64,000 bases of DNA, taken from assembly GCA_028283625.1 (NCBI GenBank), contig JAPWKG010000027.1:241186-305185 (forward strand), written 5' to 3'. Below are positions 39,804-48,382 of the stretch, one piece after another. The position numbers and the translations under genes are program-made. The notes below the pieces were generated by a model that worked only from the letters and a program-made list of their open reading frames with translations, had not been told where the DNA came from and ran no database searches. The stretch is from Acidobacteriaceae bacterium (GTDB lineage Bacteria; Acidobacteriota; Terriglobia; Terriglobales; Acidobacteriaceae). The first letter of the stretch is position 1; each line of letters begins with the position of its first letter.

Positions 39804-41888
39804 TTACTGCACGTCGAGTTCACGCAGAAGGAATGCATCGTCGAAGGCGATCTCCTTCAGGTAGTCGTAACGACCCGAAGCGCCACCATGACCTGCGTCC
39901 ATATTGATGTGAAGCAGCAGGGGTGTTGCGTCGGTTTTCAACGTGCGTAGCTTGGCTACGTATTTTGCAGGCTCCCAATACATGACCTGCGAGTCATTCA
40001 GACTCGTTTTGACGAGGATGGAAGGAAGCGGTTTCCCCGCAAGCGCTTCCAGGTTGTCATAAGGAGAGTACGAGCGCATGTAGGAGAAGGCCTCGGGCTC
40101 ATTGGGGTTGCCCCACTCTTCGTACTCCGCAACGGTGAGGGGAAGCGAGGCGTCGAGCATGGTGTTCATCACATCTACAAACGGCACGTGCGATGTGACG
40201 ACGCGGAAGAGATCCGGGCGCATGTTCAAGACCGCACCCATCAGCAAGCCTCCGGCCGAGCCGCCTTCGATGGCAACGCGCTTTGGGTCTCCGTAGCCCT
40301 CGCGCAGCAGGAACTCGGTGGCTTCGATGAAGTCGGTGAAGGTGTTGCGTTTGACCATCATCTTGCCTGCATCGTGCCATGGGTCTCCCAGTTCGCCACC
40401 GCCGCGGATGTGCGCATAGCAGATCACGAGGCCTCGGTCGAGCAGGGCGAGTCGCGAGGCGGAGAAGCCTAGCGGGAGAGGATAGCCGTAGGAGCCATAG
40501 CCATAAACATAGAGCGGAGACTTGTTCGGGGTGAACTTGTCGGTGCGGAAGACGAGAGAGACCGGTACTTCGGTTCCGTCGGTTGCCTTGAACCAAAGAC
40601 GGCGCGACTCGTAGAGCGAAGCGTCGAAGCCACCGGGCACCTCTTGCTGCTTGAGTAGTTCGGATTGCTTGGTGGTCAGGTCGTAGCGGAAGACCGAGGA
40701 CGGTCGGACGAGCGACTGATAGCTGTAGCGATAGCTTTGCGCAAAGAAGTCGCGGTTGATCTCTCCGTAGGCTGCATACGCCGGATCGGGAAAGCGGATG
40801 TCGTCGGTTGAGCCGGAGAGCAGGCCTGTTGTTTCGTCGAGGTGGTAGACGCGGAGCACGGGCAGACCGCGCTCTCGGTAAGTCGCGACGAAGAAGCGGG
40901 AGAAAAGGTCCACATCCTCAAGCGGTGCATCCTGATTTTCCGGGAGAACGATCTGCCAGTGTTCGCGATCGGTATGTTCTACAGGCGTGCGGAGAAGCTG
41001 GAAGCGCTCTGCGTTGCGATTGCTGTGAATGTAGAAGAACCCATTTCGGTGGTCGATGTCGTACTCTTCGTCTTCGACGCGAGGCGCGATGAGGCGAAAG
41101 GGGCCTTCGGGCTGATCGGCTTCGAGGAACCAGCTTTCGCTGGTGGTGTGGGAGCCCGCTTCCAGTAGAAGAAACTTACGGTCGCGTGTGCGCCCTACGC
41201 CGAGATTGAAGCGTTCATCGGGCTCATGGAAGACTTCGGCGTCGGTGGCCGATGCGGCTCCGACGACGTGCCGGAAGATGCGATCCTGGCGCTTGGTCTG
41301 CTCATCCTCCGTGGAGTAAAACAGCGTTCTGGAGTCAGAGGCCCAGACCAAAGAGCCGACGCGCGCTGCGGTATCGGTGAGGGTTGCACCGGTGGTGAGG
41401 TCCTTGATGAAAAGGGTGTACTGGCGGAAGCCTGTGTTGTCCGTGGTGTATGCCAGAAGGTTGCCGTTTGGCGAAATGCTGATTGCGCCGAGCGACATGA
41501 AGGGCTGTCCTTCGGCAAGCAGGTTGACGTCGAGCAGAACGGCCTCATGCTGCGCTTCCTCGACGTCAACCGGCCGACGGCAGAAACGAGGATACTGTTG
41601 CCCCTTTTCTGTACGGGTAATGTACTCCCAGGCGCCGTCCGTGTAGGGCACGGAGACATCGTCTTCTTTGATGTGGGAGAGGATCTCTTCATACAGCTTC
41701 TGCTGTAGCGCTTCGGTGCCGACCATGTTGGCGGCGGTGTAGGCATTCTCCGCTTCGAGGTATTCGGTAACACGCGCTTCGCCTTTCTTGCGGAGCCAGG
41801 CGTAGTCGTCCTGCAAGGCGGTGTCGTGAATGGGCGTGGTCTGGGGTTCGCGGGCGGCGACGGGTGGTTTCAGGCTATCGGGTGTCAT
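39804..41888 (-). CDS. S9 family prolyl oligopeptidase / oligopeptidase B
   Basis: Serine peptidase of 694 residues cutting short peptides, probably after basic residues. An N-terminal beta-propeller (DDYAWLRKKGEARVTEYLEAENAY, then repeated LAYTTD, LVWASDSRTLFYS) precedes the hydrolase domain from about residue 420. The nucleophile is S544 in EGGSAGGLLMGAVLNMRPDL. The Asp region is LNDSQVMYWEPAKYVAKLR and the His is in DAGHGGASGRYDYLKE. The order and motifs fit oligopeptidase B (PtrB) rather than PREP. There is no signal peptide, so it is likely cytoplasmic. Convergent with the secreted M1 aminopeptidase, the two make a small peptide-degrading neighbourhood. The start is ATG 41888. Confidence 0.92.
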   Translation of the reverse strand: MTPDSLKPPVAAREPQTTPIHDTALQDDYAWLRKKGEARVTEYLEAENAYTAANMVGTEALQQKLYEEILSHIKEDDVSVPYTDGAWEYITRTEKGQQYPRFCRRPVDVEEAQHEAVLLDVNLLAEGQPFMSLGAISISPNGNLLAYTTDNTGFRQYTLFIKDLTTGATLTDTAARVGSLVWASDSRTLFYSTEDEQTKRQDRIFRHVVGAASATDAEVFHEPDERFNLGVGRTRDRKFLLLEAGSHTTSESWFLEADQPEGPFRLIAPRVEDEEYDIDHRNGFFYIHSNRNAERFQLLRTPVEHTDREHWQIVLPENQDAPLEDVDLFSRFFVATYRERGLPVLRVYHLDETTGLLSGSTDDIRFPDPAYAAYGEINRDFFAQSYRYSYQSLVRPSSVFRYDLTTKQSELLKQQEVPGGFDASLYESRRLWFKATDGTEVPVSLVFRTDKFTPNKSPLYVYGYGSYGYPLPLGFSASRLALLDRGLVICYAHIRGGGELGDPWHDAGKMMVKRNTFTDFIEATEFLLREGYGDPKRVAIEGGSAGGLLMGAVLNMRPDLFRVVTSHVPFVDVMNTMLDASLPLTVAEYEEWGNPNEPEAFSYMRSYSPYDNLEALAGKPLPSILVKTSLNDSQVMYWEPAKYVAKLRTLKTDATPLLLHINMDAGHGGASGRYDYLKEIAFDDAFLLRELDVQ

Positions 41889-42029
41889 GAAAAAAGCTCC
41901 ACAGACAGCTTAATCGTCCTGAGGGAAGGGTGCGAGCAACGTGTGAGGGAGAGTATGCCTCCTACTAAGGGGAAAAGAATGTGCGCAGTAGCGCGTCAGG
42001 ACGAAAACAACGAGAGCGGAGAGACTGAA

Positions 42030-42539
42030 ATGAAGAAACGTTTTGCTGTTTGTGCGGTTCTGTTTGGATTGGGTTTGCTGGCAACAACAGGTGTCGGACA
42101 CGCGCAGGGGAGTGACTCGGACAAGATTTTTGTCGCGACGGCGGCACAAGCTGGCGTGGATGAGATTCAGCTGAGCGAATTGGCCGAGACCAAGACCAGC
42201 AATCCTGAGGTGAAAAAGTTTGCCCAGACCATGGTGACGCAGCACATGGAGCTTGCAGAGCAGATCAAGCCGTTTGCCCTGGAGTGGAATGTTCCTGTGC
42301 CGATGGATATGGATAGCGAACATAAAGCGGAGTATGAGAAGCTGAACGCGCTTAGCGGTGAGGCGTTCGACAAGGAATACATCGATGCGATGGTGCAGGA
42401 TCACACCAAGGCCCTGGAGCTGTTCACTGCAGAGGTGTCCTCTGCTCAGGACGAACGGTTGAGGCAGACCGTCCTGAAGGGCAAGACTGTGGTCGACTCA
42501 CACAGGATCATGGCTGTTGATCTGCAGAAAAAGCTTTGA
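42030..42539 (+). CDS. DUF4142 secreted protein
   Basis: 169 residues. A signal peptide (FAVCAVLFGLGLLATTGVGHAQG) precedes a helical DUF4142 domain (DKIFVATAAQAGVDEIQLSELAETKTSNPEVKKFAQTMVTQHMELAEQI). The domain belongs to the ferritin-like, four-helix type, but no metal role is proven. The start ATG 42030 directly follows a purine-rich stretch. A longer frame from 41826 overlaps the divergent oligopeptidase and is not likely to be real. It is followed 30 bp later by the TPM gene. Function unknown. Confidence 0.88.
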   Translation: MKKRFAVCAVLFGLGLLATTGVGHAQGSDSDKIFVATAAQAGVDEIQLSELAETKTSNPEVKKFAQTMVTQHMELAEQIKPFALEWNVPVPMDMDSEHKAEYEKLNALSGEAFDKEYIDAMVQDHTKALELFTAEVSSAQDERLRQTVLKGKTVVDSHRIMAVDLQKKL

Positions 42540-42569
42540 TCGGGCAGAGTAAATGCCTCAGGGAACCTT

Positions 42570-43424
42570 ATGAACGCGCAAGCGTATCCTTGCAGTGTGA
42601 AGAAGTGGTTTTGGAATCGCACGTTTTCGTGGTGGGTTCTGGTGCTTTTGTTTCTGGCCGGAACCACACTGCATGCTGAAGATGTAGACAAGCTACCTGC
42701 GCCAACCGGGTATGTGAACGACTTTGCCGGTGTGCTGGATGAGCCTTCCCGTCAGCAGATGGAAGAGCTGTGCGCGAATGTCAATAAACTGGCTCACGCG
42801 CAGATTGCTGTGGTCACGATTCATTCGCTCGAGGGCGATTCGATTGAGGACTATGCCGTTCGTCTCGAAGAGAAGTGGAAGGTCGGAACGAAGGGCAGCG
42901 ACCGCGGTGTGTTGATGCTGTTTGCGATGAACGATCGCAAGCAGCGGATCGAAGTGGGATATGGACTGGAAGGCGTTCTAAACGACGCCAAAGTTGGCGA
43001 TATTCTGCGCTCGATGCGCCCGCAGATGCGAGAAGGGCAGTACGGGCCTGCGATTTATGGTGGCTTGCAGCAGGTCAGTGCAGATATTGCCTCTGACGCG
43101 GGTGTGACGCTGCCTGCAGTCTCGGAGCATCCGGCCCGGCAACCGCGGATGCAGTCACGGAACTCGGGTGGCTCCACGCTGATACATGTACTGTTCTTTA
43201 TCGTGCTGGTGATTTTTATCTTCAGCTTCGGTCGAGGTGGACGCGGCGGTGGATCCGGTGGTGGCGGAGGAGGGATGCTGGCAGGCTTCCTGCTGGGCAA
43301 TCTTCTTGGCGGTGCGCGTGATCGTGGTGGCTGGGGCGGAGACTCCGGCGGCGATAGCGGCGGCGGGTTCGGCGGTTTTGATGGCGGCAGCTCCGGTGGC
43401 GGAGGAGCCAGTAGCGATTGGTAA
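42570..43424 (+). CDS. TPM-domain membrane protein (YgcG family)
   Basis: 284 residues. A hydrophobic start (FSWWVLVLLFLAGTTLHAE) looks like a signal peptide. The TPM fold follows: DKLPAPTGYVNDFAGVLDEPSRQQMEELCANVNKLAHAQIAVVTIHSLEGDSIEDYAVRLEEKWKVG and DRGVLMLFAMNDRKQRIEVGYGLEGVLNDAKVGDILRS. Then come a membrane helix (LIHVLFFIVLVIFIFSFG) and a glycine-rich tail with many GG repeats. In plants TPM (TLP18.3) serves photosystem II repair; bacterial YgcG proteins are poorly understood and usually accompany LemA. GTG 42597 is a possible alternative start. It is 30 bp after the DUF4142 gene and 76 bp before lemA. Confidence 0.88.
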   Translation: MNAQAYPCSVKKWFWNRTFSWWVLVLLFLAGTTLHAEDVDKLPAPTGYVNDFAGVLDEPSRQQMEELCANVNKLAHAQIAVVTIHSLEGDSIEDYAVRLEEKWKVGTKGSDRGVLMLFAMNDRKQRIEVGYGLEGVLNDAKVGDILRSMRPQMREGQYGPAIYGGLQQVSADIASDAGVTLPAVSEHPARQPRMQSRNSGGSTLIHVLFFIVLVIFIFSFGRGGRGGGSGGGGGGMLAGFLLGNLLGGARDRGGWGGDSGGDSGGGFGGFDGGSSGGGGASSDW

Positions 43425-43500
43425 TACCGTTGTGGCAATGCCGTTCTGTAAGAAACATTCAATAGAATGCAAACGGAGTATAAGAAGCAGGAGCTAGAAG

Positions 43501-44073
43501 ATGAAAAAGGGATTGATTGCGGTTGTTGTTCTGGTGGTACTCGTTTTGCTGGTAGGCGGGAGCGCGATTTCGGCTCGCAACCACATGGTGCAGTTGAACG
43601 AAGAGGTCAACCAGACATACTCGGAAGTGGACGTACAGCAGCAGCGTCGGCTTGATCTGATTCCGAATCTGGTGGCCAGCGTGAAGGGCTACGTCAAGGA
43701 AGAGGAAACGGTCTTGACCAATATCTCGAATGCACGTGCGGCGGTCATTGCGGCTTCGAGCGATCGTGCTTCGAGCATCAGCGCGAACCAGCGTCTTGAC
43801 GTCGCGCTGAGCCCGCTGATGCGGCTGCAGGAGACGTATCCCCAGCTGAAGGGCAATGATCAGTTTATGCGTCTTGAGGATGAGCTGGCCGGAACGGAAA
43901 ACCGCATTGCGGTCGCCCGGCGCCGCTACAACCTGAGCCTGCAGAGCTACAACACGGATGTGCAGCAATTTCCGAACAGTCTGTGGGCCGGTTCCAAGTT
44001 CCCGGTGCGCGAGCAGTACTTCAAGGGTAATCCTGAGAACGGTGTCGCGCCGACGGTAGACTTCAGTAAGTAA
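43501..44073 (+). CDS. lemA: LemA family protein
   Basis: 190 residues. An N-terminal membrane anchor (LIAVVVLVVLVLLVGGSAIS) has a short cytoplasmic head; the rest is a helical coiled bundle outside. Family motifs are visible: RRLDLIPNLVASVKGYVKEEETVL, ANQRLDVALSPLMRLQETYPQLKGNDQFMRLEDELAGTENRIAVARRRYN, and SLWAGSKFPVREQYF near the end. LemA and TPM proteins occur as neighbours across bacteria; their shared function is unknown. Here TPM comes first, the reverse of the common lemA-TPM order. A terminator at 44091-44120 ends the transcript. Confidence 0.93.
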   Translation: MKKGLIAVVVLVVLVLLVGGSAISARNHMVQLNEEVNQTYSEVDVQQQRRLDLIPNLVASVKGYVKEEETVLTNISNARAAVIAASSDRASSISANQRLDVALSPLMRLQETYPQLKGNDQFMRLEDELAGTENRIAVARRRYNLSLQSYNTDVQQFPNSLWAGSKFPVREQYFKGNPENGVAPTVDFSK

Positions 44074-44090
44074 ATTCAGGAGCTAGACTG

Positions 44091-44120
44091 AGAAGCCATC
44101 GCGCAAATGCGGTGGCTTCT
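44091..44120 (+). terminator. Hairpin terminator after lemA
   Basis: AGAAGCCATCGC (44091-44102), loop GCAAAT, GCGGTGGCTTCT (44109-44120); 12 bp with one G-T pair, followed by TTTGTCTT. Confidence 0.7.
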
Positions 44121-44158
44121 TTGTCTTGCAATGAGAATGATTTAGGTTAAGGGGAAGA

Positions 44159-45430
44159 ATGAACGACCTGCAGACTATTCCGACGAGCGTTTCGACCCTG
44201 GTAGGGATGCGTGTGCTCGATGCGCAGGGCAAGCCCTGCGGTAAAGTGCATGAATTTGCGGTCAGTGTGAATCGGGATGGCGGGCAGGTGGAAGGCCTGA
44301 TCCTGCAACGGAGAGTAAACGGTCGGCGGGAGCAATCGATGGTTCCGGTGCAGAGCGTGCAGGTTCCACGGGCAAGCGACCGGGTGCTCCGGACCGATGC
44401 CGAGCCCAGCGCGGCCAATATGCAGGATTACCTTTTGCTAGAACGAGATTTGCTGGACCAGCAGATTATCGATGTGGATGGCCGCAAGGTCGTACGCGTC
44501 AACGATGTGAATTTGACGTGGGAAAAGCAGGGGCGGGGTAAGGGGAAGGCTTCGGCATTGAAAATCGCCGAGGTCGAGGTTGGAATTCGCGGTGCGGTAC
44601 GTCGGCTGCTGAAAGGACTGCCTCCAAAGTCGGTGGAAAGCGTTGCGAATCGCTTTCCGGCTCGTATGATTCCCTGGAGCTGCGTGGATCTGATTGAGCG
44701 CGATCCGGCCCGACGAGTGCGTTTGAAGATCGGGCAGGACAGGTTGCTTCAGCTCCATCCTTCCGATATCGCGGCCATTCTGGAAGAGCTTGCGCCTGCG
44801 GAGCGAGAGGCTCTGTTTACGAGCCTGCCGGAAGAGACTGCGGCCGAGGCGTTGGAAGAGATCGATCCGAAGCTGCAGAAAGAGCTGCTTTCGGGAATGG
44901 ATAGCGAACACGCAGCGGAGATCATCGAAGAGATGGATCCCGGTGCCGCGGCCGATCTTCTGAATGAGCTGAGTGAAGAGGAAACGGAAGCGATTCTGGA
45001 GGAGATGGAGCCAGAGGGCCGCCATGATCTGGAAGAGCTGCTTGAATTTTCCTCGGAGTCAGCGGCAGGCCAGATGACAACCGACTTTGTAAGCGCTCCG
45101 ATGCACGCGTCAGTGGAGCGGGCCGTTGAGTTACTGCGAGAGTTTGAAGGCGATCCGGATACGATCACCGAAATCTATCTGCTGGATGAGGAGGAGAAGC
45201 TGGCGGGCGTTGTGACGCTTCCTCGTCTTCTGCTGGCAAAGCCGGGTACGTCGCTGCATCTGCTGAGCGAGATTCACAGCGTAAGTTGCAAGCTGAATAC
45301 GAACCAGGAAGAGGTGGCGGCATTGTTTGATAAGTACAACCTGCGATCGCTGCCTGTGATCGATCATCACGGCTGTGTCGCGGGTGCGATTCATGCAGAA
45401 CGGGTCATCGCGCAACTGCGGGAAGGATGA
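44159..45430 (+). CDS. Soluble PRC-barrel / MgtE N-domain / CBS-pair protein
   Basis: 423 residues without a membrane segment. There are two PRC-barrel-like repeats at about 10-60 (VGMRVLDAQGKPCGKVHEF) and 85-115 (DQQIIDVDGRKVVRVNDV). An MgtE N-terminal (superhelical Mg2+-binding) domain follows at about 195-300 (LHPSDIAAILEELAPAEREALFTSLPEETAAEALEEIDPKLQKELL, MDPGAAADLLNELSEEE), then a CBS pair at about 305-420 (MTTDFVSAPMHASVERAVELLREF, LRSLPVIDHHGCVAG). In true MgtE the N and CBS domains close a five-helix pore when Mg2+ is high; here the pore domain is absent. A transporter of Nramp type is encoded two genes downstream, suggesting a separate Mg2+ sensor or gate. AAGGGGAAGA precedes ATG 44159. 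Confidence 0.88.
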   Translation: MNDLQTIPTSVSTLVGMRVLDAQGKPCGKVHEFAVSVNRDGGQVEGLILQRRVNGRREQSMVPVQSVQVPRASDRVLRTDAEPSAANMQDYLLLERDLLDQQIIDVDGRKVVRVNDVNLTWEKQGRGKGKASALKIAEVEVGIRGAVRRLLKGLPPKSVESVANRFPARMIPWSCVDLIERDPARRVRLKIGQDRLLQLHPSDIAAILEELAPAEREALFTSLPEETAAEALEEIDPKLQKELLSGMDSEHAAEIIEEMDPGAAADLLNELSEEETEAILEEMEPEGRHDLEELLEFSSESAAGQMTTDFVSAPMHASVERAVELLREFEGDPDTITEIYLLDEEEKLAGVVTLPRLLLAKPGTSLHLLSEIHSVSCKLNTNQEEVAALFDKYNLRSLPVIDHHGCVAGAIHAERVIAQLREG

Positions 45431-45437
45431 CCTTAGG

Positions 45438-46490
45438 GTGCGACCTTTGAAGATTCTGTATGTCGCCGGACTTTCGGCAAACGACTCCTCGCTGTACCGC
45501 GCCTGGGCGCTGGAGCGGTTGGGGCATACACTGCTTCCGATCAATACCTATAAGTATGAAGCGAGCAATCCGCTGCTGCGGAAGCTGCTTTTCCGTGCGC
45601 AGACCGGTCCCTGGGTTTCGCGGCTGAATCGGGATGTTCTGGAGGTAGCGGAACGGGAAAAGCCGGATGTGTTGTGGGCGGACAAGGTACTGGAGATGCG
45701 CCCTTCGACACTCGAGAAGCTGCGCTCGATGGGCGTTGTTTCCATCTCGTACATGATCGACAACGCGTTCGGGCCGAGGCAGGATCCAGGGTGGCGGCTC
45801 TATATGAAGGACATTCCGCACTATGATCTGCATGCCACGCAGCGCGATCAGAACGTGCTGGATTACAAGGCTCGCGGGGCTCGTGATGTGGTCAAAATTC
45901 AGACCGCCTTCGAGCCAACGGTGCACTTTGCCCCGGCGCTGACTTTGACTGACGCCCAGCGTGGGCGAGGCGTTTCGTTCGTTGGCACTCCTTATGACCA
46001 GCGCGCTTCTTTTCTGACGCGACTGTGGCGTGAGCGTGGGGTTCCGGTGGTGATCTCGGGCGACAGTACCTGGACTCGGAAGCTTGACCCCGATGCGCGG
46101 CAGGCGCTCTATACCGGTGGCGAGCTGTACCAGCAGGGTTACCGTGAGGCGATCTGGCACTCGAAGATCAACCTGAGTTTTTTGACGCACTCAAATCAGG
46201 ATGAGTTTGTGCACAAGAGCTTCGAGATCGCCGGTTGTGGAGGCTTCCTGATGGCGGAGCGCTCGGCCGGTCATCTTGCGCGTTTCGTTGAAGACGAAGA
46301 GGCTGTATTCTTCTCCGATTTTGAAGAATGTGCGGCAAAAATTGCACGCTATCTGCCTGATGAAGAAGCACGAAACAGGATTGCGGAAGCCGGTCATCGC
46401 CGAGCATTACAGTCCGGTTACAGCAATGATGCTCAGGTTGCAAAGATTCTCGACCGGATCGCTCCCAGGATTCGCACGAAAGCATCTTAG
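45438..46490 (+). CDS. CgeB-like glycosyltransferase
   Basis: About 350 residues. The N-terminal Rossmann half starts KILYVAGLSANDSSLYRAWALERLGH, like DUF3880/CgeB proteins. The C-terminal half is the glycosyltransferase family 1-like CgeB region (KINLSFLTHSNQDEFVHKSFEIAGCGGFLMAERSAGHLARFVEDEEAVFFSDFEECAAKI), with the conserved E-x-x-G-C-G-G pattern. CgeB proteins modify surface or spore glycans; the acceptor is unknown. The start is GTG 45438, 7 bp after the stop of the MgtE-N/CBS gene; TTG 45447 is an alternative. It sits in an operon between the MgtE-N/CBS protein and the transporter, without an obvious link in function. Confidence 0.8.
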   Translation: MRPLKILYVAGLSANDSSLYRAWALERLGHTLLPINTYKYEASNPLLRKLLFRAQTGPWVSRLNRDVLEVAEREKPDVLWADKVLEMRPSTLEKLRSMGVVSISYMIDNAFGPRQDPGWRLYMKDIPHYDLHATQRDQNVLDYKARGARDVVKIQTAFEPTVHFAPALTLTDAQRGRGVSFVGTPYDQRASFLTRLWRERGVPVVISGDSTWTRKLDPDARQALYTGGELYQQGYREAIWHSKINLSFLTHSNQDEFVHKSFEIAGCGGFLMAERSAGHLARFVEDEEAVFFSDFEECAAKIARYLPDEEARNRIAEAGHRRALQSGYSNDAQVAKILDRIAPRIRTKAS

Positions 46491-46555
46491 CGGTTACTCT
46501 AAGGGAGTGCCGTGGTGTCCACTGCGGAGCAAAGCCTAAAGCGCGAGGAGTAAGC

Positions 46556-46621
46556 ATGAACATCAGAATGCCGATGAATGCCTTGCCACGCCTACGCGCT
46601 GCTCAGGTGGTGCGCGGATGA
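46556..46621 (+). CDS. 21-codon leader ORF coupled to the Nramp-like gene
   Basis: ATG 46556 follows a strong GAGGAG (46545-46550) at 5 nt. The ORF has 21 codons, starts MNIRMPMNALPRLR and includes two Pro codons (positions 6 and 11). Its stop TGA (46619-46621) overlaps the transporter's ATG 46618 in an ATGA arrangement. The transporter itself lacks a good ribosome-binding site, so its translation would depend on this ORF. Leader peptides with Pro codons govern mgtA in Salmonella; the same logic is possible here but unproven. Confidence 0.5.
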   Translation: MNIRMPMNALPRLRAAQVVRG

Positions 46622-47880
46622 TGGAACGTCTGCGTCGCTGGCGCACCTCAGTCTTTCTTGTCTTGGCTGTCCTTGGACCGGGTTTCATTACGGCGAATGT
46701 GGACAACGATGCCGGGGGCATCTACACCTACGCGCTTGCAGGCGCAAAGTTTGGCTATGGCTTGCTATGGACGATGATTCCCATGGCGATCATGCTGACC
46801 TTTGCGCAGGAAATCTCTGCGCGCATGGGAGTGACCACGGGCAAGGGCCTCAGCGAGTTGATCCGCGAGCAGTTCGGGCTTCGGACGACGGCGGTCCTGA
46901 TGGTCGGACTCGTGCTTTGCAATCTCGGCGACGTGATGAGTGAGTTTGCCGGTGTAGCGTCGAGCGGCGAATTGTTCCATGTTTCGAAGTACATCTCCGT
47001 GCCGATCGTCGCCGTTCTGGTGTGGGCGCTGGTGGTGTTCTGGGAGTACAAGACGCTCGAGAAGATCTTTGTCGGGCTTTCGTTCCTGTATGTCGCGTAC
47101 ATCATTACCGCGGCGCTGGCGCATCCGAACTGGAGCTTTGCCGTTAAGGAGACGTTGAGACTTCCTCGTCTCCATGATCTTAAAGAGAGCTCGTACCTGT
47201 ATCTTTCAGTGGGCATGATCGGTGCCACGGTGGCGCCGTGGCAGCAGTTTTATCTGCAGGCCAGTGTGGTGGACAAGGGCTCGGGGAAGTCGAAGCTGAG
47301 ATTTGCGCAGCTGGATGCGATCGTCGGTTCGGTATTTTCCGTCGTCGTTGCGGCATTCATCGTCATCGCCTGCGCCGCTACGCTGTTTTCAGCCGGGCAT
47401 CACGATATCGTCGACGCGGCCAGCGCGGCGCAGTCGCTGCGTCCTTTGGGCGGCGAGTATGCCTTCATTCTGTTTGCCTTCGGCTTGCTGAACGCCTCAA
47501 TCTTCGCGGCGTCGATTCTTCCGCTCTCTACGGCCTATACCGTTTGTGAGGCGCTTGGATTCGAGTCCGGCCTGAGCAAGAAGTTTCGCGAAGCGCCGAT
47601 GTTTTATTGGCTCTACACGGGCCTACTGATTGTGGGAGCCCTGTTGATTCTTCTGCCGGGTATTCCGCTGGTCAAAATCGCAGTCATGTCTCAGGTCCTG
47701 AACGGAATTCTGCTGCCGTTCGTGCTGGTCTTCATGCTGGTTCTGGTGAACAAACGCTCCCTGATGGGGAAGAAGACCAACTCGCGGTTGTACAACGGCG
47801 TAGCCTGGACGCTGACCGCGATGGCGATTGTGCTCACGGTTTCGATGCTGGGGATGCAGTTCTTCGGAAACTCGAACTAG
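46618..47880 (+). CDS. Nramp-related divalent cation transporter with altered metal site (NRMT-like)
   Basis: 420 residues with about 11 membrane helices. The SLC11/Nramp fold is clear (VLGPGFITANVDNDAGGIYTYALAGAKFGYGLLW in helix 1; GMIGATVAPWQQFYLQASVVDKG in helix 6). In canonical Nramp, helix 1 has D-P-G-N and helix 6 has M-P-H, where the Met gives transition-metal selectivity. Here helix 1 reads DNDAGG, and helix 6 reads A-P-W, without Met or His. Such changes mark the Nramp-related magnesium transporters. The co-encoded MgtE-N/CBS protein fits Mg2+ transport. The start is ATG 46618 (Met-Met), overlapping the leader ORF; ATG 46621 is possible. The stop overlaps the stop of the convergent NUDIX gene. 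Confidence 0.85.
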   Translation: MMERLRRWRTSVFLVLAVLGPGFITANVDNDAGGIYTYALAGAKFGYGLLWTMIPMAIMLTFAQEISARMGVTTGKGLSELIREQFGLRTTAVLMVGLVLCNLGDVMSEFAGVASSGELFHVSKYISVPIVAVLVWALVVFWEYKTLEKIFVGLSFLYVAYIITAALAHPNWSFAVKETLRLPRLHDLKESSYLYLSVGMIGATVAPWQQFYLQASVVDKGSGKSKLRFAQLDAIVGSVFSVVVAAFIVIACAATLFSAGHHDIVDAASAAQSLRPLGGEYAFILFAFGLLNASIFAASILPLSTAYTVCEALGFESGLSKKFREAPMFYWLYTGLLIVGALLILLPGIPLVKIAVMSQVLNGILLPFVLVFMLVLVNKRSLMGKKTNSRLYNGVAWTLTAMAIVLTVSMLGMQFFGNSN

Positions 47881-48341
47881 AGCAGCTTGCCGTCGGCAAG
47901 ATCCTGAATCAGGGCTAAGTCTGCGGTCAGGAAGTCATAGGCGGGCAAGCGATCAAAGGTGCACCAGACCATATCCTGGAAGATACGGTTGACGAGATCG
48001 CTGGTGAACTCCGTCACGATGAAGAACTGAATCTCGATGGCGGCACCGTTACGGTAGTTGTGCCGCACGGTCGTGAGTTTTTCCCCGATCTTCGCGTCGA
48101 TGGCCAGCTCTTCATTCAGCTCGCGGGCAAGGGCTTCTTCGGGTGTTTCGCCTGGTTCGATCTTGCCGCCGGGAAACTCCCACTTGTGTCCCATCGGCTG
48201 GTCGGCGCGCCGCTGGCAGATCAAGACCTCCCGCTGTTGGCCTTCGCCGCGCAGAATCAAGGCGGCTACGACGTGGCGAAGAGGCTTAGCCTGAACTGCA
48301 GCTGAGCGGGTCCCATTAAGTTTGCGAATCTGACGTTTCAC
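47877..48341 (-). CDS. NUDIX hydrolase, MutT-like
   Basis: 154 residues. The NUDIX box is intact: GGKIEPGETPEEALARELNEEL matches G-x5-E-x7-R-E-U-x-E-E-x-G-U with Ala-Ile in the last positions. The upstream VLICQRRADQPMGHKWEFPGG is typical of 8-oxo-dGTP diphosphatases (MutT) that clean the nucleotide pool. The C-terminal part (NRIFQDMVWCTFDRLPAYDFLTADLALIQDLAD) matches the substrate-recognition end of that group. The start is ATG 48341. It is convergent with the Nramp-like gene, with a 4-bp overlap of stops, and lies 41 bp downstream of the HAD gene on the same strand. Confidence 0.88.
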   Translation of the reverse strand: MKRQIRKLNGTRSAAVQAKPLRHVVAALILRGEGQQREVLICQRRADQPMGHKWEFPGGKIEPGETPEEALARELNEELAIDAKIGEKLTTVRHNYRNGAAIEIQFFIVTEFTSDLVNRIFQDMVWCTFDRLPAYDFLTADLALIQDLADGKLL

Positions 48342-48382
48342 GACTGCCCTCAGTGTAGACGTTTTGTGACAGTTGCGCCTTT

